Shown: one piece after another, positions 35,015-44,179 of the stretch
Numbering within the stretch: the first letter of the stretch is position 1
Layout: each line of letters begins with the position of its first letter
Source of the DNA: Extensimonas soli
GTDB taxonomy: Bacteria > Pseudomonadota > Gammaproteobacteria > Burkholderiales > Burkholderiaceae_C
NCBI RefSeq assembly: GCF_029211265.1
Contig: NZ_JARGEL010000011.1
Location: 1-64,000 of the forward strand
Length of the DNA: 64,000 bases
Direction of reading: 5' to 3'
Position numbers and translations under genes: made by a program
The notes under the pieces: generated by a model
Database searches by the model: none
Told to the model about the DNA's origin: nothing
What the model saw: the letters and a program-made list of their open reading frames with translations, nothing else

Positions 35015-37074
35015 CGAGGCGCCGCGCCGCCCCCGATCTGGCCGCGCTGCTCGCGGCGCTGGAGCCTCCCGCGCCGCCGCAGCCCGACACCTTGCTGCAG
35101 CCGCAAGCCGGGCTGGTCGCGCGCCACCTCTGGCTGCTCGGGCTGCTCGCGTGGGTACGCGGTGCGCAGGATTCGGTGCCCGCGGCGCTCGACCGGCTGG
35201 GATCGTTCATCGATGCCGTGCAGGCCCGCCCGCCGCTGCGCGCGCGCCTGCAAGCCTGCTGGGCCTTGCTGCTCGAAACCGTGGACGTGACCACGCTGCT
35301 CGCCGACTTCGGCTTCGCGCCGCGCACGGCGCTGCTCAGCGAGCTTGGTGCGCGCCTGCGCGAGCGCCTGCTGCCGCACAGCCCCGAGACCATAGACGCG
35401 GCCGAGCTGTTCGCGCTCGCGCTGCCGGGCCCCTTCGATGCGCAGTGGCTGCAGGCGCTGGATGTAGATTTGCTCGCGCGCTTGCAGGCGCTGCTCGCGC
35501 CGTTGCCGGACGCAGCGGCCGAGGGCGCACAGACTGAGAGCGCAAAGGACGCCGCCGGCCCCACGCTGTGGCAGCGCACACTGCTCGACGCCATGACCTA
35601 CTGCGCGGGGCAGATTCTGGCGACCGGCTTCGCGCCCGAGCTGCGCCTGCGCATGAGCGCGCAGGCACGTGCCGACCAGCCTTTTCATGCGCTGATCCGC
35701 GAGGTGGAGAGCCTGCGCGTAGAGGTGCTGCACCCGCTGCGCACGCCCGAGCGGCTGCAGGCCACCGCGCAGCAGCTGCGCACGCGCCTCGAAGCCTGCC
35801 GCGCCGCGGCGGCCACGGTGTACGCGCATTTCGAGGACGAGGGCATTTCGGTGGGACTGGTGTTTCGCCTGCGCCAGCTGCGCGAGCGCATCGTGCGCGT
35901 GCGTGCCCTGCTCGACTGCCTGCTCGCGCCGCAGCCCGCGCAGGCCGCAGCGCGCCTGCTGGCGCAGCTCGTGCAGGTGCAGCAGCAGCGGCGCAGCCTG
36001 CGCGCGCTATTTGCCACCAATGCCTCGCTGCTGTCCGCGCGCATTGCCGAGCGCAGCGCCGAGACGGGCGAGCACTACATCACGCGCACGCCGCACGAAT
36101 ACCGCGCCATGCTGCGCATGGCCGCAGGCGGCGGCGCGCTGATGGCGCCGACCACGCTGCTCAAGTTCGGCATCTACGCGCTCGCCTTGTCGCCGTTTTG
36201 GGGCGGCTTCTGGGCGGGCATGAATTACGCGCTGAGCTTCGTGCTGATCCAGCTGCTGCACTGCACCGTGGCCACCAAGCAGCCCGCGATGACCGCGCCG
36301 GCCATGGCCGCCAAGCTGCACGAGCTGGGTGGCGGGGAGGCGGTGGAATCGTTCGTCGATGAGGTCACGCACCTCGTGCGTTCGCAGGTGGCGGCGGTGC
36401 TGGGCAACGTGCTCGTGGTGTTCCCGGCGGTGCTGGCGCTCGCGGCGCTGCTCGCCTGGGCCACGGGGGCGCCAGCCATCAGCACCGCGCAGGCAAAGCA
36501 TGTGCTGGAGTCGCTGCACCTGCTCGGGCCCTCGCTGGCGTTTGCCGCATTGACGGGCGTGCTGCTCTTTGCCTCGAGCATCGTCGCTGGCTGGGCGGAA
36601 AACGCCTTCGTGCTCTACCGGCTCGACTCGGCGCTGCGCTACCACCCTGGCATCACGGCGCGCCTGGGCGTCGCACGCGCGGCGCGCTGGGCGCAGTTCT
36701 TGCGCCATAACGTTTCTGGCCTCGCGGCGAACGTGTCGCTGGGTTTCATGCTCGGTTTGGTGCCTGCGCTTGCAGGGTTTTTTGGTTTGGGTCTGGACGT
36801 GCGCCATGTCACACTCTCCACGGGCCAGGTGGCCGCGGCCTGTGCCGCGCTCGGCTGGCAGGTGTTGCAGCAGAGCGCCTTGTGGTGGGCCGTTGCCACC
36901 TTGCCGCTGATCGGCGCGCTCAATGTGGGCGTGAGTTTTTACCTGGCTTTTCGTGTGGCGCTGCGCGCGCGCAACGTCACGGGTGTGGAGCGCGCACGGA
37001 TTTACGCCGCGCTGCGCGCACGCTGGCGCCACGCGCCGCTGAGTTTCTTTCTGCCGCAGCGCGGCGCGGCCTGA
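35011..37074 (+). CDS. Gcr-like 'site-specific recombinase' membrane protein (PF10136 type)
   Basis: A 687-residue protein of the family annotated 'site-specific recombinase', known from Neisseria and Burkholderiales. It has an N-terminal soluble helical half and a C-terminal half with several membrane helices (about 395-415, 460-480, 505-525, 570-590, 625-645). It shows no tyrosine or serine recombinase motif, so it is not a mobile-element integrase and the name is doubtful. The TTG start at 35011 overlaps the apaG stop; AAAGGA lies about 11 bases upstream. Confidence 0.8.
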   Translation: MTRRRAAPDLAALLAALEPPAPPQPDTLLQPQAGLVARHLWLLGLLAWVRGAQDSVPAALDRLGSFIDAVQARPPLRARLQACWALLLETVDVTTLLADFGFAPRTALLSELGARLRERLLPHSPETIDAAELFALALPGPFDAQWLQALDVDLLARLQALLAPLPDAAAEGAQTESAKDAAGPTLWQRTLLDAMTYCAGQILATGFAPELRLRMSAQARADQPFHALIREVESLRVEVLHPLRTPERLQATAQQLRTRLEACRAAAATVYAHFEDEGISVGLVFRLRQLRERIVRVRALLDCLLAPQPAQAAARLLAQLVQVQQQRRSLRALFATNASLLSARIAERSAETGEHYITRTPHEYRAMLRMAAGGGALMAPTTLLKFGIYALALSPFWGGFWAGMNYALSFVLIQLLHCTVATKQPAMTAPAMAAKLHELGGGEAVESFVDEVTHLVRSQVAAVLGNVLVVFPAVLALAALLAWATGAPAISTAQAKHVLESLHLLGPSLAFAALTGVLLFASSIVAGWAENAFVLYRLDSALRYHPGITARLGVARAARWAQFLRHNVSGLAANVSLGFMLGLVPALAGFFGLGLDVRHVTLSTGQVAAACAALGWQVLQQSALWWAVATLPLIGALNVGVSFYLAFRVALRARNVTGVERARIYAALRARWRHAPLSFFLPQRGAA

Positions 37075-37175
37075 TCGGCCCCTTGGTTGCGGGCATTTCG
37101 GGCCGACGTGATGCGCTCCCCGGCGGCGCCACTGCGGCGCCAGCGCTTGCTGAAGAAGAAAGGAGTTTGCGCAAG

Positions 37176-38477
37176 ATGATGAACACCATCCTGGACTTTT
37201 GGGCGCAGTGGTTGCGTCCCTCGGCCGGGCTGCCGGTGGTGCAGTGGTCGCTGCTGCTCGCCGTCGCAGCGCTGGCGGGCTCGTGGTGCCAGCGCGCCCT
37301 GGGGCTGCCGCAGGTGCTGGGCTACGCCGCGGTCGGCACGCTCGCGGGGCTCGCGGGCTTCAACGGCGCGGTCTGGCCGCTGCAGGGCATTGCGCTGTTC
37401 CTGCTCGAACTGAGCCTGGCCGTGGTGCTGTTTGAATGCGGCGGGCGCATTCCGCTGCGCTGGTTTCGCCACAACCCCATGGTGCTCGTGCAAAGCCTGC
37501 TGGAATCGGCGCTGACCTACTTTGCCGTCTATGCGACGCTGCGCTGGCTGGAGCTGCCGGCGCAGGTCGCAGGGCCGCTCGCGCTCGTGGCGATCGCGGC
37601 CTCGCCTGCAGTGCTCGTGCGCGTGGTGGCCGACACGCGCGCCACGGGCCCGGTGACCGACCGCGCCACGGTGCTCGCCACGCTTTCCACGCTGTGGGCG
37701 CTGGCGCTGGGCTCGGCGCGCGCCGAGCAGATGAACCGCCCGAGCGAGGGCCTGCTGGGCGCCGTCCTTCCCGTGCTCATGGTGCTGGGCGTGTCCATCG
37801 CGGTCGCGGCGCTGCTCGCGCTTGCACTGCGCCTGGCGCTGCGCTGGATGAGCCCCGCGGGCGAGAACACCGCCGTGCTGCTGCTCGCGCTAATCGCCGC
37901 GGCGGCGGCCGTGGCCGCGCACCTGGGCGGTTCGGCGCCGCTCGCGGCACTGCTTGCGGGCATGCTGCTCAAGCAGATCTACCCGCGCCCCTGGGCCTGG
38001 CCGCGCCAGCCGGGCAGCGCCGCGACGCTGCTGGGCATGCTGATGTTTGTGCTGGTCTCGGCCGTGGCCGCGCAGGCCGACTGGGATGCGGCCGTGACCC
38101 AGCTCGCGCTCACGCTCGTGGGCGTGCGCCTGCTGGCCAAGGCCGTGGGCGTGGCGCTGGGCAAGGTGGGCAGCGGCGCGAGCTGGAAGCAGGCGTTCTG
38201 GGTAGGCGGCGCGCTCATGCCCATGTCTGCCGTGGCGCTGCTGCTGGTGTCGCAGTTTGCCAGCGCCGCGCCGGACACGGGTGCGCAGATCGCGCGCGTG
38301 GCGCTGCCGGCGATTTTGCTCATGGAGCTGCTGGGCGCGATGATCGCCACGGTGGCGCTCTCCCGCGCGGGCGAGAGCCCCCGGCCCCTGGCGCCACTTG
38401 CGCCGCTGGCACCGCTCTTGCGGCGCGTGCCGGGCAACGAAACAAGCGAAAACGCAGGAGGTGACCATGCCGCTTGA
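37176..38477 (+). CDS. CPA2-type cation:proton antiporter
   Basis: A 433-residue polytopic protein with about twelve hydrophobic segments and family features [20 protein letters not shown] (first core helices), [17 protein letters not shown], and [20 protein letters not shown]. It resembles the Na+/H+ exchanger domain of KefB/KefC but lacks their C-terminal TrkA-N domain. Ion specificity is not visible. ATG 37176 (MM start) has AGGAG ten bases upstream. Its end overlaps ybdK by 11 bases. Confidence 0.87.
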   Translation: MMNTILDFWAQWLRPSAGLPVVQWSLLLAVAALAGSWCQRALGLPQVLGYAAVGTLAGLAGFNGAVWPLQGIALFLLELSLAVVLFECGGRIPLRWFRHNPMVLVQSLLESALTYFAVYATLRWLELPAQVAGPLALVAIAASPAVLVRVVADTRATGPVTDRATVLATLSTLWALALGSARAEQMNRPSEGLLGAVLPVLMVLGVSIAVAALLALALRLALRWMSPAGENTAVLLLALIAAAAAVAAHLGGSAPLAALLAGMLLKQIYPRPWAWPRQPGSAATLLGMLMFVLVSAVAAQADWDAAVTQLALTLVGVRLLAKAVGVALGKVGSGASWKQAFWVGGALMPMSAVALLLVSQFASAAPDTGAQIARVALPAILLMELLGAMIATVALSRAGESPRPLAPLAPLAPLLRRVPGNETSENAGGDHAA

Positions 38478-39591
38478 GCCTTTTTCGCATTCCGAGCCGC
38501 TGACGCTGGGCGTGGAGCTGGAGCTGCAGCTCGTGAGCACGCACGACTACGACCTCGCGCCCTACGCCGAGGACATGCTGCGTCTGGTGCGCAAGACCGC
38601 GCTGCCCGGCAGCGTGGTGCCCGAGATGACGAGCAGCATGATCGAGATTTCCACCGGCGTGTGCCATGCGGCCGGCGAGGTGCTGGGCCAGCTCGGGCAG
38701 ATCCGCGACGCGCTCGTGCAAAGCGCCGACAAGCTCAACATCGCCGTGGTCGGCGGTGGCACGCACCCCTTCCAGGAATGGCACGAACGGCGCATCTACG
38801 ACAAGCCGCGCTTTCGCGAGCTCTCCGAACTCTATGGCTACTTGTCCAAGCAGTTCACGATCTTCGGCCAGCACGTGCACATCGGCTGCCCCGACGCGGA
38901 CGCCGCGCTGCTCATGCTGCACCGGCTGTCGCGCTACATCCCGCACTTCATTGCGCTGTCGGCGTCCAGCCCCTACGTGCAGGGGCACGACACGGCCTTC
39001 GACTCGGCGCGGCTCAATTCGGTGTTTGCGTTCCCGCTCTCGGGGCGCGCGCCCTTCGTGCTGACCTGGGACGCATTCGCGCAGTATTTCGACAAGATGA
39101 CGCGCACCGGCGTGGTCAAGAGCATGAAGGATTTTTACTGGGACATCCGCCCCAAGCCCGAGTACGGCACGGTAGAAATCCGCGTCTTCGACACGCCGCT
39201 GACCATAGAGCGCGCCGCCGCGCTCGCGGGCTTCGTGCAGGCGCTGGGCGCGTGGTTCCTTGCCGAGCAGCCCTTCATGCCCGCCGAGGACGACTACCTC
39301 GTCTATACCTACAACCGCTTCCAGGCCTGCCGCTTCGGGCTCGATGCGGTCTATGTCGATCCGGCCAGCGGCGCACACCTGCCGCTGCGCGAACACCTGC
39401 TGCTGACCATGGAGCGCATCGCCGGCCACGCCGCGGCGCGCGGCGCGACACCCGCGCTTCAGCTTTTGCGCAGCCAGGTCGAAGCCGGCCAGAACGACGC
39501 GCGCTGGCTGCGCGAATGCCAGCAGCGCGAGCAGCAGCTCGCCGAAGTCAGCCGCCAGGCGGCGCTGCGCTTTCGCGGTGCGGCGGTGTGA
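38467..39591 (+). CDS. YbdK family carboxylate-amine ligase
   Basis: A 374-residue glutamate-cysteine ligase 2 family member (YbdK), which shows weak gamma-glutamyl-cysteine ligase activity in E. coli. Motifs are [37 protein letters not shown] and QHVHIGCPD, with [10 protein letters not shown]. The ATG has a strong AGGAGGTGA site. It overlaps the antiporter gene and is followed by thiL after 38 bp. Confidence 0.93.
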   Translation: MPLEPFSHSEPLTLGVELELQLVSTHDYDLAPYAEDMLRLVRKTALPGSVVPEMTSSMIEISTGVCHAAGEVLGQLGQIRDALVQSADKLNIAVVGGGTHPFQEWHERRIYDKPRFRELSELYGYLSKQFTIFGQHVHIGCPDADAALLMLHRLSRYIPHFIALSASSPYVQGHDTAFDSARLNSVFAFPLSGRAPFVLTWDAFAQYFDKMTRTGVVKSMKDFYWDIRPKPEYGTVEIRVFDTPLTIERAAALAGFVQALGAWFLAEQPFMPAEDDYLVYTYNRFQACRFGLDAVYVDPASGAHLPLREHLLLTMERIAGHAAARGATPALQLLRSQVEAGQNDARWLRECQQREQQLAEVSRQAALRFRGAAV

Positions 39592-39629
39592 GCCGCGCGC
39601 CAGGAACGGGAAAACCAAGGAGCCAGCGT

Positions 39630-40712
39630 ATGGGAGAGTTCGAACTGATCGCGCGCTATTTCACCCGCCCTGTGCCTGCACCTGCACCGGGCCCGGCCGG
39701 CCGTGTGGTGCTGGGCGTGGGCGACGACTGCGCGCTGCTCGCGCCCGCGCCGGGCATGCAGCTGGCGATCTCGAGCGACATGCTGGTCGAGGGCCGGCAT
39801 TTCTTTGCCGACGTCGCGCCCGAGCGGCTCGGGCACAAGGCGCTCGCGGTGAACCTGTCCGACCTCGCCGCGTGCGGCGCGCGGCCGCTCGCGTTCACGC
39901 TGGCGCTCGCGCTGCCCGAGGCAGACGAGGACTGGCTCGCGGGCTTTGCGCGCGGCCTGTTCGCGCTGGCCGACGCGCACGGCTGCGCGCTCGTGGGCGG
40001 CGACACCACGCAGGGGCCGCGCAACCTCAGCATCACCGTGCTGGGCGAGGTGCCCGCGGGCCAGGCCCTGCTGCGCAGCGGCGCACGGCCCGGCGACGAT
40101 GTGTACGTGAGCGGCACGCTGGGCGACGCCGCCCTCGCGCTCGCGGCGCTGCAGGGTCGCCTGCCCGCGCACTGGCGCCTGCCGCCCACCGTGCTCGCCG
40201 CGGCGCGCGCGCGCCTGGAGCAGCCCACGCCGCGCGTCGCGCTGGGCCTGGCGCTGCGCGGCGTGGCGAGCAGCGCGATCGACGTCAGCGACGGCCTGCT
40301 CGGCGACCTCGGCCACATCCTGCAAGCCTCGGGCGTGGGCGCTTGCATAGACTGTTCGGTGACTACGCTATTGATAGCTGCTTACGCAGAACTATCGAGC
40401 GCTAGCGGCCTATTTGACTCTGAATTCGACCCTGCAACCGACGGCGAATTCCTGCGCCGCTGCACGCTCGCGGGTGGCGACGATTACGAGCTGCTCTTCA
40501 CCACCGCGCCCGCCCGGCGCGCCGCCGTCGCCGCCGCGGCGCTGTCCAGCGCGACCCCAGTCACGCGCATAGGGCGCATAGAGGCGCAGCCGGGCCTGCG
40601 TCTGGTCGATGGCAAAGGCCGGCCCGTGCCGGCGCGCTATGCTTCGTTCGACCACTTTGCTGCAAGCAGCGCAGGGGCGGCCTCCAATCCCCAGGAGGCG
40701 CCGGGTAAGTGA
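39630..40712 (+). CDS. thiL: Thiamine-monophosphate kinase ThiL
   Basis: ThiL phosphorylates thiamine monophosphate to the active diphosphate. The 360-residue product begins MGEFELIARYFTRP, has GVGDDCALLAP, AISSDMLVEGRHF, AVNLSDLAACGARP, LVGGDTTQGPRNLSIT and AIDVSDGLLGDLGHIL. Residues about 244-266 (TTLLIAAYAELSSASGLFDS) are encoded by a family-A repeat (40362-40425) and lengthen the protein beyond the usual ~320-340. AAGGAG lies seven bases before the start. pgpA, which often follows thiL, is absent; repeats and the island come next. Confidence 0.93.
   Translation: MGEFELIARYFTRPVPAPAPGPAGRVVLGVGDDCALLAPAPGMQLAISSDMLVEGRHFFADVAPERLGHKALAVNLSDLAACGARPLAFTLALALPEADEDWLAGFARGLFALADAHGCALVGGDTTQGPRNLSITVLGEVPAGQALLRSGARPGDDVYVSGTLGDAALALAALQGRLPAHWRLPPTVLAAARARLEQPTPRVALGLALRGVASSAIDVSDGLLGDLGHILQASGVGACIDCSVTTLLIAAYAELSSASGLFDSEFDPATDGEFLRRCTLAGGDDYELLFTTAPARRAAVAAAALSSATPVTRIGRIEAQPGLRLVDGKGRPVPARYASFDHFAASSAGAASNPQEAPGK
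40362..40425. repeat. Repeat family A, in-frame copy inside thiL
   Basis: CTATTGATAGCTGCTTACGC followed by AGAACTATCGAGCGCTAGCG and GCCTATTTGACTC is one of the fullest copies of the family. It aligns with the tlyA copy read in the opposite orientation. Confidence 0.85.
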
Positions 40713-40724
40713 AGGGGGTGAAGG

Positions 40725-40955
40725 TTTACCGTCTTCTTGCCCCATAGCAGCCTGTCGGACTTTGGGCGTCGAAAGCGAGAATGCGCCCCAGCGTGACCAG
40801 TTTTGCCGGATTCGCCGCCCCATAGCGGGACTATGGGGCAAGAAGACGGTAAAAAATGGGCCGCTGCGGCACATTCGCAGCCGACGATTCCAAAGTCCGA
40901 CAGGCTGCATAGCACGGCGCATTCTCGCTTTCGACGCCCAAAGTCCGACAGGTTT
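40725..40955. repeat. Nested palindromic repeats, family C
   Basis: A 23-bp stretch from about 40727 (TTTACCGTCTTCTTGCCCCA) recurs inverted at about 40824-40847, and a second stretch of about 38 bp (40749-40787, GTCGGACTTTGGGCGTCGAA) recurs inverted at 40915-40952. A third partial copy of AAAGTCCGACAGGCTGC lies at 40890-40906. There is no gene. Single diverged copies lie at 632-745 and within the 5'-nucleotidase gene. Confidence 0.82.
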
Positions 40956-41121
40956 CTAGTGTAGTGTTCGACGCTATCTGCGACATAAAACCGCGTCTTT
41001 TCGGCCCGGGCCGCGTTGCAAATTCTCGCGATACCACCCAGTATCGCTGCGGTTTGCGCCTTGCCCAGACCAAAAATCCATCGGTTTTATTTGTCGCATC
41101 AAGCATCAAACACTACACTAG
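40956..41121. mobile_element. 166-bp MITE with long inverted ends
   Basis: The element starts CTAGTGTAGTGTTCGACGCT and ends with an inverse starting CTAGTGTAGTGTTTGATGCT; the match extends over about 38-40 bases each side to CATAAAACCG / AATAAAACCG. Both ends coincide with CTAG, which may be a duplicated target or part of the ends. No open reading frame of note lies inside. It sits 36 bp outside the left edge of the island. Confidence 0.8.
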
Positions 41122-41157
41122 GGATGCTCGAGCCGCATGGGGCCTGGGCTTCAAGAA

Positions 41158-41181
41158 GTGGTGCGGCTGGCGGGGATCGAA
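41158..41181. repeat. Left attachment-like repeat (tRNA-Arg 3' fragment)
   Basis: The 24 bases, including GCGGCTGGCGGGGATCGAA, are identical to 50662-50685, the 3' end of tRNA-Arg with its CCA. Identity stops after GAA, so only the T-stem and acceptor part is present and no tRNA can form. Confidence 0.8.
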
Positions 41182-41362
41182 TTCTTGAAGCAGGGTATCC
41201 CACCTTCCTGCTGCGACTTGGTGCTGGTTGGATTTACCCGGGTTTTGCTGGCTGATCAGCGCAACGGGCGTGCGGCGAACCCCAGAGCTGACGGCGCTCC
41301 TATCCCCTGAGTTGGAACAGCTTGGAAGTGGCTGTGACCAGCCAGCGACCAGACAAGGTCTG

Positions 41363-41662
41363 TCAGTGGGAGTGTGCAGCAGGGCGGATATTCAGTTCAA
41401 AGCCCAAGGCTCTGATCACCTTGAACAGCGTATCGGAGCTAGGTGCCCGCTCACCCGAGAGGCTCTTGTAAAGGCTCTCGCGTGAAAGACCTGTGTCACG
41501 GGCCAACTGCGTCATGCCACGCGCCTTGGCAATGTCCCCCAAGGCCGCAGCCAGCAGTGTGCTATCACCCTCCTTCATCACGACAGTGAGGTACTCCGCC
41601 ATCTCCTCCTCATTGGTGAGGTAGTTGGCTGCATCGAAAGTTCGGGTCTTCAACTTGCTCAT
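41363..41662 (-). CDS. HigA-like antitoxin (helix-turn-helix)
   Basis: A 99-residue protein with an HTH_3/Xre-like domain in its C-terminal half (about 45-90; MTQLARDTGLSRESLYKSLS and PSSDTLFKVIRALGFEL), which matches the 'addiction module antidote protein' family paired with Gp49/HigB-like toxins. Its ATG overlaps the toxin stop as ATGA, so toxin is translated first. It would neutralise the toxin and repress the promoter in the 41956-42087 gap. Confidence 0.85.
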   Translation of the reverse strand: MSKLKTRTFDAANYLTNEEEMAEYLTVVMKEGDSTLLAAALGDIAKARGMTQLARDTGLSRESLYKSLSGERAPSSDTLFKVIRALGFELNIRPAAHSH

Positions 41663-41955
41663 AGGTCAATCTCCTTGGCCAAGGCCTGCGCGGCTGCAAT
41701 GTCCTTTTGCTGGGAGGACTTCTCACCACCACCCAGCATCACCACCAACACTTCACCCCGCTGCACGCAATACATACGCCAACCGGGACCGAAAAACTCC
41801 CTCATCTCCCACACGCCTTCACCCACGGGCTTGACATCACCCAGGTTGCCCTGCGTCGCCTTCCGCAAACGCGCAACCAGTCTTACTCGCGTTCGCATGT
41901 CTCGCAGGCCTGCAAGCCAGCTGCTGAAGCGCTCAGTTTCAATGACGGTGAACAT
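41659..41955 (-). CDS. HigB/RelE-like toxin (Gp49 family)
   Basis: A 98-residue protein starting MFTVIETERFSSWLAGLRDM, with ARLRKATQGNLGDVKPVGEG, VWEMREFFGPGWRMYCVQRG and LVVMLGGGEKSSQQKDI, the pattern of the phage Gp49-like/HigB killer proteins, RelE-fold mRNA interferases. ATG 41955 is used; the frame to 42057 lacks the family start. Gene order toxin-antitoxin fits higBA. Confidence 0.87.
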   Translation of the reverse strand: MFTVIETERFSSWLAGLRDMRTRVRLVARLRKATQGNLGDVKPVGEGVWEMREFFGPGWRMYCVQRGEVLVVMLGGGEKSSQQKDIAAAQALAKEIDL

Positions 41956-42087
41956 GGGGTCGATTGTATCCAGCAGGCTACACGCGTACAAGGACTGGAG
42001 CCCGCTCCCACAGCCACCCGGTTTCCAACATCTGATTAGCAGGCGGCGTTCGGCCACCTGTGACTGTTTTCATCGCAAGGAGATCAG

Positions 42088-42336
42088 ATGACTATCAAGA
42101 TCCTTCGGCGCCTGCAGCCCACCACCTGGTTGGCCGAGCGCCTCCACCTGTCCACCACCACCATCGAACGGCTGCGGATGATCGATCCGGACAGCTTGCC
42201 ACCTTGTATTCACATCGGCCGTTCGGTGCGCTACGACGAACTGGCTGTTGAGGAATGGCTACGCGAGCGCATGCGGCCACAGCCGTCTGCCGTCGATCCC
42301 AACCCTCCGCAAAAGGAGGAGTCCCATCATGCGTAA
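42088..42336 (+). CDS. AlpA-like excisionase/regulator
   Basis: An 82-residue MerR-like winged-helix protein: TTWLAERLHLSTTTIERLRM, IHIGRSVRYDELAVEEWLRE. AlpA and related excisionase proteins control island integrases. AAGGAG lies just before the ATG. With the attachment repeats it supports an integrative origin for the island although no integrase remains. Its end overlaps the next gene. Confidence 0.8.
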   Translation: MTIKILRRLQPTTWLAERLHLSTTTIERLRMIDPDSLPPCIHIGRSVRYDELAVEEWLRERMRPQPSAVDPNPPQKEESHHA

Positions 42337-42829
42337 CACAGAGCCGTTCAGCCTAGACCAGTTCGCCTTGGAAGACGGCGACCAGATCCCGGTCCCTGTG
42401 GCCATCCCCCACAACAAGCCGTTCCGCATTCATCCCGATGTCGAGCGCACAAAATCCGTTTACCTTTCGCGCGCTGGCGATGAATGGTGGCTGATCGCTC
42501 GGGATGTCGTTGCCAAGTACCGCGTCCCACGCCTGTGGCAAGCCGACCTTTACCAAGGCATTTACGAGAACGGCAACACCTTCATACTGCCGGTCACGCA
42601 CCCGTTGATGGGCTATGAGACGTGGTATTCGTCGTTGTCACGAGCTGTGAAGCTCGATCGCAAGGACTGGATCAGCATCGAGTCCGATCGGGAACAAGCC
42701 CGCTACAACATCCACTCGAACAAGAAACGCTGGATAACCACCCCTGAGTGGCCCGATGACAGCTTGTCCGGCGTCAACTATCCTGAGCGGTCAACGACAA
42801 TTATCCTGAGCGGTGCGGTCAGGCGGTGA
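42329..42829 (+). CDS. Hypothetical protein, 3' end altered by IS21 insertion
   Basis: A 166-residue protein I do not recognise. It follows the AlpA-like gene with an eight-base overlap and has AAAGGAGG upstream. It contains KSVYLSRAGDEWWLIARDVV and YENGNTFILPVTHPLMGYET, a mix of aromatic and charged residues. From about codon 146 on, the sequence is IS21 end DNA (TATCCTGAGCGG repeats at 42779 and 42802), so its last 20 residues are not original and the protein is probably truncated. Confidence 0.6.
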   Translation: MRNTEPFSLDQFALEDGDQIPVPVAIPHNKPFRIHPDVERTKSVYLSRAGDEWWLIARDVVAKYRVPRLWQADLYQGIYENGNTFILPVTHPLMGYETWYSSLSRAVKLDRKDWISIESDREQARYNIHSNKKRWITTPEWPDDSLSGVNYPERSTTIILSGAVRR

Positions 42830-43645
42830 TCATTGCGCCGCTGGTGCGCTGCGTTGCCGGCGCGCCGGCAACGCAGCGCGGCGTCGGTAACTCTCCACAT
42901 TCATCTCCAGGATGGTGGCGTGATGGACCAGGCGGTCGACGGCTGCTACCGTCATGGCCTTGTCCGGAAACACCTGATCCCATTCAGAGAACGGCGCGTT
43001 CGCAGTGATGGCGATGCTCTTGCGCTCATAGCGCTCGCAGATGAGCTCGAAGAGCACCGATGTCTCGGCCTGGTCCCGCTTGGCATAGCTGAAGTCATCG
43101 AGCACCAGCAGGTCGAAGCGATCGAGCTTGGCCAGCTCGGCGGGCAGTCGCAGATCCCGGCGTGCTGCCTGCAGACGCTGCACCAGCTCGCTGGTGCGGC
43201 TGAACAGCACCTTGTGGCCCCGCTCGATGAGGGCGTGGCCGATGCCGGCCATCAAGTGCGTCTTGCCGGCGCCAGGCGGGCCAAAGGCCAGCAGGTTGTG
43301 GCCTTGCGCGATCCAGCTGTCGGCTTCTGCCAGCGCCATGACATGGGCCTTGGAGACCGTGGAAACGGCCGCGAAGTCGAACTCGCTGAGGCTCTTGCCC
43401 GGCGGCAGCTGGCTGTCTGCGCGTGCGCGCGCCAGTCGCCGCGTCTCGCGCTCGGCCATCTCGTGCTCCAGCAGCGCACCCAGAAAGCGCTGCGCTGGCC
43501 AGCCCTCGCGGTTGGACTGCTCGGCCAGATCGGCCCACAGTCGCTTGATCGTGGGCAGCCGCAGTTCGCTGAGCATCAGAGGTACACGTGCCGCATCGGC
43601 CGCCGTCCGTGTGGTGCTCGTCAATGTGGTGGCCGTCATGCTCAT
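42830..43645 (-). CDS. istB: IS21 transposition helper ATPase IstB
   Basis: A 271-residue AAA+ ATPase of the DnaC/IstB family. Walker A is GPPGAGKTHLMAGIGHALIE, Walker B LLVLDDFSYAKRD, and the N-terminal half has LPTIKRLWADLAEQSNREGW. IstB directs the IstA transposase to target DNA. Start at 43645 overlaps the istA stop by four bases (ATGA). Its partner istA is truncated, so it is likely non-functional in transposition. Confidence 0.95.
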   Translation of the reverse strand: MSMTATTLTSTTRTAADAARVPLMLSELRLPTIKRLWADLAEQSNREGWPAQRFLGALLEHEMAERETRRLARARADSQLPPGKSLSEFDFAAVSTVSKAHVMALAEADSWIAQGHNLLAFGPPGAGKTHLMAGIGHALIERGHKVLFSRTSELVQRLQAARRDLRLPAELAKLDRFDLLVLDDFSYAKRDQAETSVLFELICERYERKSIAITANAPFSEWDQVFPDKAMTVAAVDRLVHHATILEMNVESYRRRAALPARRQRSAPAAQ

Positions 43646-43893
43646 GCCGCCTCCAGCAGTGCGTCGTAGTCGGCCGCAGCCGGCAGCACCACGCGCACCT
43701 CAGGCATCAAGGTTTGGCGTGGCGCAAACTGCGTGCGCAGCTTGTCGATGTCGGGCAACTCGCCGCGTGCGTGCAAGTCGCTGAGCTCTTGCGCCAGCTG
43801 CGCCACGACGTTGCACCGATCCGCCAGCTCCAGCAAGTCCACCATCAGCCGGCAGGCCTGCCGCTCGGGCAGTTGTGCACTGATACCCGGCAG
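43642..43893 (-). pseudogene. istA: IstA transposase, 3' fragment
   Basis: About 83 codons remain: QLPERQACRLMVDLLELADR, QELSDLHARGELPDIDKLRT and MPEVRVVLPAAADYDALLEA, the conserved C-terminal end of IstA next to istB. Upstream the frame meets a TGA at about 43893, and the integrase core with its DDE residues is absent. The neighbouring 43894-44179 stretch holds nothing I recognise. Confidence 0.85.
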
Positions 43894-44179
43894 GCAGCTT
43901 CAGGCTGATTTGAGCCACTCGTCGTCGTCGGCTTGGGCGACCGGCGCCAGTCGTTACCGGACATTCGACCAGCGGCGGCTTGAATGACCGAAGCGTTCTC
44001 CAGACCGGTCGCTCGGTCACTAATACCCAACGACATGGACGAGAACGACCTTTTGAGCCTCTGCGAAACCCGGGACGCTTCACTCAGAGCCGGAGGACTA
44101 CAAGCTGGCAGGCCGCCTGTCCCCCGTGAGTAAGTGGCTTCTCAAGAGGCTCGCATAGGCTAGCGGACCCGATGGCCCA

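Larger units (their letters stand above)
42765..43893 (-). mobile_element. IS21-family element, partial
   Basis: One end keeps the IS21-type multiple terminal repeats (TATCCTGAGCGGT at 42779-42791 and 42802-42814), a complete istB and the 3' end of istA; the remainder of istA and the other end are missing. The left boundary is approximate; the right edge is where the istA frame meets a stop at about 43893. Confidence 0.8.

Noticed and set aside
35011-37074. The 'site-specific recombinase' gene as an integrase for the island.
   Set aside because: It has membrane helices and no tyrosine or serine recombinase catalytic motif; it lies outside the island.
38661-39629. Upstream extension of the thiL frame to a 683-codon frame.
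   Set aside because: It overlaps ybdK in another frame; the ribosome site and family start are at 39630.
41158-41181. A second tRNA gene at the left island edge.
   Set aside because: Only the 24-base 3' part matches; there is no anticodon arm or D arm.
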